In this document: positions 60,115 to 64,000 of the stretch, piece by piece | Layout: each line of letters starts with the position of its first letter | How positions within the stretch are numbered: the stretch's first letter is position 1 | Assembly: GCF_000974765.1 (NCBI RefSeq) | Contig: NZ_BBWU01000025.1 | Location: 1-64,000 of the forward strand | Source of the DNA: Sphingomonas changbaiensis NBRC 104936 | Lineage (GTDB): Bacteria; Pseudomonadota; Alphaproteobacteria; Sphingomonadales; Sphingomonadaceae | Direction: 5' to 3' | Length of the DNA stretch: 64,000 nucleotides | Made by a program: the position numbers and the translations under genes | Notes under the pieces: model-generated | Database searches by the model: none | What the model was told of the DNA's origin: nothing | What the model saw: only the letters and a program-made list of their open reading frames with translations

Positions 60115-60798
60115 GTGACAGACCACACGTTGAAAGCCTTTGACGATGAGATCGTCGAACTGCGGGGCCTGATCTCCGAAATGGGCGGTCGCGCCGAATC
60201 GGCGATCGACCGGGCGGTCGAGGCGCTGTCCCGCCGCGATCTCGACCTCGCGCGAACGGTCGTCGCCGAAGACAAGCGGATCGATGAGCTGGAGATCGCG
60301 ATCGAGCGATTGGCCGTGCAGATCATGACGCTGCGGGCGCCGATGGCCGACGATCTGCGCGAGACGGTCGCGGCGCTGAAGATCGCCGGCGTTATCGAGC
60401 GGATCGGCGATTATGCCAAGAATATCGCCAAGCGGGTCCCGCAAATCTCCCGCTCGTCGAAGATCGAAGCGCTGTCCGTCCTGCCGGCAATGGCGGAACT
60501 GGCGAGCGACATGCTCCGCGACGTGCTGAACGCCTTTGCCGCCCGCGATTGGCAAGCCGCGGTCGAGGTCAGCAATCGCGATCGGGCCGTCGACGATTTC
60601 TACAACAGCATCTTCCGCACGCTGCTGACCTTCATGATGGAGAATCCCGCGACGATCGGAGAGGCGGCGCACCTGCTGTTCATCGCCAAGAACCTCGAAC
60701 GCATCGGCGATCATGCGACCAATGTCGCCGAGATGGTCTATTTCGCGGCGCGCGGCGAATATATGCCCGATCGCGAACGCGGCGAGCCGGCGGTCTGA
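60115..60798 (+). CDS. phoU: Phosphate-specific transport regulator PhoU
   Basis: The 227-residue protein consists of two similar three-helix bundles, with the metal-binding E/D-x-x-x-D motifs: LDLARTVVAEDKRIDELEI near residue 43 and KIAGVIERIGDYAKNIAKRV near residue 95 for the first half; RDRAVDDFYNSIFRTLLTF and LFIAKNLERIGDHATNVAEM near residue 195 for the second. PhoU couples phosphate transport to PhoR activity. The GTG at 60115 is preceded by GAGGGG. It is encoded directly between phoR and phoB. Confidence 0.95.
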   Translation: MTDHTLKAFDDEIVELRGLISEMGGRAESAIDRAVEALSRRDLDLARTVVAEDKRIDELEIAIERLAVQIMTLRAPMADDLRETVAALKIAGVIERIGDYAKNIAKRVPQISRSSKIEALSVLPAMAELASDMLRDVLNAFAARDWQAAVEVSNRDRAVDDFYNSIFRTLLTFMMENPATIGEAAHLLFIAKNLERIGDHATNVAEMVYFAARGEYMPDRERGEPAV

Positions 60799-60800
60799 GC

Positions 60801-61499
60801 GTGACCCAGCCCCGGATGCTGCTGGTCGAGGACGACGCGGCGCTCGCCGAATTGCTCATCTGGCATTTCAGCCGTGAAAATTTCGAGGTGCGCCAGACCG
60901 GCGATGGCGAGGAAGCGCTGCTGCTCGCGGAGGAGAGCCCGCCCGACCTGGTGCTGCTGGATTGGATGATCGAGGGAACCTCCGGCCTCGAAGTCTGCCG
61001 CCGGCTCCGCCGCATGCCCGCGACGCAAAACGTGCCGATCATCATGCTGACCGCGCGCGGCGAGGAAGAGGATCGGGTCCGCGGCCTCGAAACCGGCGCC
61101 GACGATTATGTGACGAAGCCGTTCAGCCCGCGCGAGCTGGTGGCGCGCGTCGGTGCGGTGTTGCGGCGCGTGCGCCCCGCGCTCGCCGGCGAGCAGCTGA
61201 GCTATGCCGACGTTGAGATGGACACGGTGAGCCACAAGGTGCGGCGCGGCGGAACGCCCGTGGCGCTGGGCCCGACCGAGTTCCGCCTGCTCCGCCATTT
61301 CCTGGAGCATCCCGGCTGGGTCTTCTCGCGCGAGCGGCTGCTGGACAGCGTCTGGGGTCAGGACGCGGAAATCGAGCTTCGGACCGTCGACGTGCACATC
61401 CGGCGCCTGCGCCAGGCGATCAACGCCGGCGGCCGGCCGGACATCATCCGCACGGTCCGTAGCGCCGGCTACGCGCTGGACGCAGACGGCAAGCTCTGA
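60801..61499 (+). CDS. phoB: Phosphate-regulon response regulator PhoB
   Basis: The 232-residue OmpR-family regulator has a receiver domain (LLVEDDAALAELL, with the phosphoacceptor in DLVLLDWMIEGTSG near residue 55 and DDYVTKPFSPRELVARV near residue 105) and a winged-helix DNA-binding domain (VALGPTEFRLLRHFLEHPGW near residue 160, LRTVDVHIRRLRQAI near residue 195). The GTG at 60801 is 2 bases after the phoU stop. It activates phosphate-starvation genes when phosphorylated by PhoR. Confidence 0.96.
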   Translation: MTQPRMLLVEDDAALAELLIWHFSRENFEVRQTGDGEEALLLAEESPPDLVLLDWMIEGTSGLEVCRRLRRMPATQNVPIIMLTARGEEEDRVRGLETGADDYVTKPFSPRELVARVGAVLRRVRPALAGEQLSYADVEMDTVSHKVRRGGTPVALGPTEFRLLRHFLEHPGWVFSRERLLDSVWGQDAEIELRTVDVHIRRLRQAINAGGRPDIIRTVRSAGYALDADGKL

Positions 61500-61534
61500 A
61501 GCCTCGAAGCGACGCGACCAGGCATCTTGAACCT

Positions 61535-61624
61535 GGTTTGGCCTGAGCTTGTCGAAGGCCTCCCTTGTTCTTTTGCACCGAGCGGAAGAAGGAAGGGAGG
61601 GCTTCGACAAGCTCAGCCCAAACC
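61535..61624. repeat. Dispersed inverted repeat between phoB and glsA
   Basis: Arms at 61535-61566 and 61593-61624 are about 32 bases each and nearly perfect complements (left arm GGTTTGGCCTGAGCTTGTCG). The core CTGAGCTTGTCGAAG is a well-known dispersed repeat type in sphingomonads and is distinct from the GAGCGAAGTCGAG family elsewhere in this window. It fills most of the 139-base gap between the two genes. Confidence 0.88.
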
Positions 61625-61638
61625 GGGGGAGTATCTGG

Positions 61639-62565
61639 ATGGACTTGTCAAAAATGGTCGTCGAGATCGCGTCCGAAATGGCGGCCGAAACCGACCGCGG
61701 CCACGTCGCAGACTATATCCCCGCTCTTGCACGCGTCAGCCCTGATCAATTCGGGATCGCGGTGGTGACCGCCGACGGCACGGTGCACGCGGCGGGGGAT
61801 GCGGAGACGCCGTTCTCGATCCAGAGCGTGTCCAAGGTGTTCGCACTGACATTGGCGCTCGACCGCATCGGTGAGGCGCTGTGGCACCGGGTCGGCCGGG
61901 AGCCGTCCGGCTCCGCTTTCAATTCGATCGTGCAGCTCGAAAGCGAACGCGGCATCCCGCGCAACCCGTTCATCAATGCCGGCGCCATCGTCGTCAGCGA
62001 CGCGCTGCTGGCCGGCCATGACGCGCGTGAGACGATCGGCGACCTGCTGCGCTTCGTCCGCTTCCTCGCCGAGGATGACGGCGTCGAGATTGACAGCGAG
62101 GTCGCCCATTCCGAGGCGGGCACCGGCTTCCGCAATTTCGCGCTCGCCAATTACATGAAGGCGTTCGGGAATCTCGGAAACGCGGTCGAGGACGCGTGCA
62201 AGGTCTATTTCCACCAGTGCGCACTGACGATGAGCTGCTGCCAGCTAGCCAAGGCCGGTCGCTACCTGATGACCGAAGGCATTCATCCTGGCAGCGGCAC
62301 ACCGGTGATCACGCCCGAACGCGCGCGCCGGATCAGCGCGCTGATGCTCACCTGCGGCCATTATGACGGATCGGGCGAATTCGCCTTTCGCGTCGGCATT
62401 CCCGGCAAATCGGGAGTCGGCGGCGGTATCCTTGCGATCGTTCCGGGCAAGGCGTCGATCGCCGTCTGGTCGCCCGGCCTCAATGAGCGCGGCAACTCCA
62501 AGCTCGGCAGCCTCGCGCTGGAACGCCTGGCCGAACGGACCGGGTGGAGCGTGTTTACCGCTTAA
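61639..62565 (+). CDS. glsA: Glutaminase
   Basis: The 308-residue enzyme hydrolyses glutamine to glutamate and ammonia. It belongs to the serine-dependent glutaminase family: the catalytic S-x-x-K appears in [20 protein letters not shown] near residue 65, with [20 protein letters not shown] near residue 98, [10 protein letters not shown], and [20 protein letters not shown] near residue 258. The ATG at 61639 has GGGGGAG 8 bases upstream; readings that start in the repeat are rejected. Its last bases overlap the convergent polyprenyl synthase stop. Confidence 0.95.
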   Translation: MDLSKMVVEIASEMAAETDRGHVADYIPALARVSPDQFGIAVVTADGTVHAAGDAETPFSIQSVSKVFALTLALDRIGEALWHRVGREPSGSAFNSIVQLESERGIPRNPFINAGAIVVSDALLAGHDARETIGDLLRFVRFLAEDDGVEIDSEVAHSEAGTGFRNFALANYMKAFGNLGNAVEDACKVYFHQCALTMSCCQLAKAGRYLMTEGIHPGSGTPVITPERARRISALMLTCGHYDGSGEFAFRVGIPGKSGVGGGILAIVPGKASIAVWSPGLNERGNSKLGSLALERLAERTGWSVFTA

Positions 62566-63575
62566 TAAGCCCGCGCCACTGCGAAGCCGACGGCTTCGGT
62601 GAGCGCAGCCTTTGCGGCACTCGCACCGAAGCCGCCGAGCGCGTCGATCGCGCGCTGGCCGTAGTGACGCGCGCGTTCGATCGTGTCGTCGATGGCCCCC
62701 GTCGCGCGGAGCAGGCCGGTGGCGTGTGCAAGATCGGCGTCGGAAACGCGGTGACCCATCATCGCGTCGCGCCAGAATGCCTTGTCGGCGGCCGAACCCC
62801 GGGCGTGGGCGAGAATGACGGGCAGCGTCACCTTGCCGTCCCGGAAATCGTCGCCGACGCCCTTGCCCATCGTCGCTTCGTCCGAGGAATAGTCGATCGC
62901 GTCGTCGACCAGCTGGAAGGCGATGCCCAGGTTGCGGCCATAGGCGTCGAGCGCGAGCTCTTCCGCCTCGGGCCGTTCCGCGACCACCGCCGCGATCCGG
63001 CAGGCGGCGGCGAACAGCGCCGCGGTCTTTGCGCCGATGATGTCGAGATAGCGTTCCTCGCTGGTCTCCACCTGGCGCTGCGCAGTGAGCTGGTTGACTT
63101 CGCCCTCCGCGATCACCGCCGAGGCGTTGGAGAGGATGCGCAGCACCTTTAGGCTGCCGTCTTCGACCATCAGCTCGAACGAGCGGCTGAACAGAAAATC
63201 GCCGACGAGCACGCTCGCCGGATTGCCCCAGATGATGTTGGCGGTGCGGCGGCCGCGGCGCAGATCGGAGCCGTCGACGACGTCGTCGTGCAGCAGGGTC
63301 GCGGTGTGGATGAACTCGACTGCGGCGGCGAGCTTGTGGTGCCGTGTGCCCGGATAATCGAGCAGCCGCGCGCAGGCGAGCGTCAGCATCGGCCGCATCC
63401 GCTTGCCGCCGCCCGCGATCAGGTGACCGGCAAGTTCCGGGATCAGCGGCACGTCCGACTGCATCCGATCGAGGATGACGCTGTTCACCGCGTTCATGTC
63501 GTGGGCGACGAGGCGGAGCATCGGATCGAGGGAGGGCGCCGGACCGGCGTCGATGCGGTGAAGGGTGGCGCTCAT
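62562..63575 (-). CDS. ispB: Trans-polyprenyl diphosphate synthase (octaprenyl/decaprenyl type)
   Basis: The 337-residue prenyltransferase makes the isoprenoid side chain of ubiquinone. The first aspartate-rich motif is [20 protein letters not shown] near residue 90 and the second is [20 protein letters not shown] near residue 222, with the GGGKRMRP substrate loop near residue 50. The side chain length (likely Q-10 in sphingomonads) is set by residues before the first motif and cannot be read with certainty. It converges on glsA, sharing two bases of the stop codons. Confidence 0.94.
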   Translation of the reverse strand: MSATLHRIDAGPAPSLDPMLRLVAHDMNAVNSVILDRMQSDVPLIPELAGHLIAGGGKRMRPMLTLACARLLDYPGTRHHKLAAAVEFIHTATLLHDDVVDGSDLRRGRRTANIIWGNPASVLVGDFLFSRSFELMVEDGSLKVLRILSNASAVIAEGEVNQLTAQRQVETSEERYLDIIGAKTAALFAAACRIAAVVAERPEAEELALDAYGRNLGIAFQLVDDAIDYSSDEATMGKGVGDDFRDGKVTLPVILAHARGSAADKAFWRDAMMGHRVSDADLAHATGLLRATGAIDDTIERARHYGQRAIDALGGFGASAAKAALTEAVGFAVARAY

Positions 63576-63655
63576 GCGCGCGCCATGTGGCGCGCCGCGT
63601 CCGCGCTTGCAAGCGTCGCTTCGGCATGGAAACGATGCACGGCAAGGGAGGCCGC

Positions 63656-63937
63656 ATGACCGACGACCAGCTGACGCGTTATCGCCAGAGTATCGACAAT
63701 ATCGACGCCGCGCTCGTCTGCATGCTCGCGGAGAGATTCAAGATCACCCAGGCGGTCGGCGCCTACAAGGCGGCGCAGGGTCTGCCGCCCGCCGATCCCG
63801 GCCGCGAGGAAGAGCAGATTGCCCGTCTCCGCCGGCTCGCCACCGGGGCCAATCTCGATCCGGAATTCTCTGAGAAATTCCTGCGCTTCATCATCGACGA
63901 GGTGATCCGCCACCACGAACGGCTGCAGCCCAAATGA
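63656..63937 (+). CDS. Chorismate mutase (AroQ class)
   Basis: The 93-residue all-helical enzyme converts chorismate to prephenate for phenylalanine and tyrosine. It has the class II pattern YRQSIDNIDAALVCMLAERF (helix 1 with the active-site Arg region), KITQAVGAYKAAQGLPPADP and FLRFIIDEVIRHHERLQ. The ATG at 63656 follows AAGGGAGG; a longer reading from 63587 has no ribosome site. It is a stand-alone domain, not fused to prephenate dehydratase. Confidence 0.92.
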   Translation: MTDDQLTRYRQSIDNIDAALVCMLAERFKITQAVGAYKAAQGLPPADPGREEEQIARLRRLATGANLDPEFSEKFLRFIIDEVIRHHERLQPK

Positions 63938-63940
63938 AAA

Positions 63941-63968
63941 GGGCCCGGCGAGTTTCCCCGCCGGGCCC
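63941..63968. terminator. Terminator-like hairpin after chorismate mutase
   Basis: GGGCCCGGCG and CGCCGGGCCC form a perfect 10-base-pair stem around an 8-base loop, starting 3 bases after the chorismate mutase stop codon. A run of four A before it gives a T tract for the minus strand, so it may stop transcription from both sides; the tail on the plus strand is weak. Confidence 0.7.
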
Positions 63969-64000
63969 ATTGTCGGATTTGCCTCAGCTTAGTTGCGGCG

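Noticed and set aside
63989-64000. Possible 3' end of a minus-strand gene (last codons Arg-Arg-Asn, then TAA) entering from the right edge
   Set aside because: Only three codons are inside the window, which is too little to support a gene, although a two-way terminator beside it would fit.

Overview
The window looks like a contiguous piece of an alphaproteobacterial chromosome, most likely from the Sphingomonadaceae (Sphingomonas or a close relative). This rests on the high GC content, a secreted protein with a PEPxxWA-type C-terminal sorting signal, an S16 ribosomal protein with a long Ala/Glu-rich tail, and several short dispersed inverted repeats (core GAGCGAAGTCGAG or GAGCTTGTCGAAG) of the kind common in sphingomonad genomes. 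I identify 57 protein-coding genes. I found no tRNA, rRNA, CRISPR array or insertion sequence, and no gene-free stretch longer than about 250 bases.

Region 1 (0-12.7 kb) is housekeeping and catabolic: an NnrU-like membrane protein, a peptide transporter with two secreted amidohydrolases in one coupled operon, an M48/PDZ protease, a nitroreductase, a YtrA-type GntR regulator, a mannose-6-phosphate isomerase, a PPP-type phosphatase, an acyl-CoA dehydrogenase, and a tsaC gene coupled to a UDP-glucuronate epimerase.

Region 2 (about 11.7-44.9 kb) is a large exopolysaccharide locus. It has sugar-nucleotide genes (UDP-glucuronate 4-epimerase, UDP-GlcNAc 2-epimerase, GalU, a membrane-bound 4,6-dehydratase, a DegT aminotransferase), an initiating PglC-like phosphoglycosyltransferase, two GT4 glycosyltransferases, three small methyltransferases, a flippase, two polymerase/ligase-type membrane proteins, and Wza- and Wzc-like exporters with an unknown TPR protein coupled to wzc. 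Unusual content includes a thiamine-diphosphate E1 alpha/beta pair with no E2 or E3, translationally coupled between the aminotransferase and the initiating transferase. There is also a VCBS/FG-GAP repeat protein, a beta-helix protein, and a complete type I secretion system (TolC, ABC, HlyD) cotranscribed with a regulatory-domain methyltransferase. In layout this resembles sphingan (gellan/S-88) loci, which also carry a type I transporter pair.

Region 3 (44.9-64 kb) is core metabolism and information processing: malate synthase G, rimM, rpsP and ffh (ffh with a strongly structured leader), a PEP-CTERM protein, a SWIB protein, rmuC, def, dinB, glmS, a vapBC toxin-antitoxin pair placed between glmS and glmU, a phosphoglycolate-phosphatase-like HAD protein, phoR-phoU-phoB without pst genes, glutaminase, a polyprenyl diphosphate synthase and chorismate mutase.

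The most interesting candidate for a new system is the block at 22843-27499 (methyltransferase, DegT aminotransferase, E1 alpha, E1 beta, initiating transferase). Every junction in it overlaps by 4 or 8 bases, which suggests dedicated synthesis and loading of an unusual, perhaps branched or acylated, first sugar.
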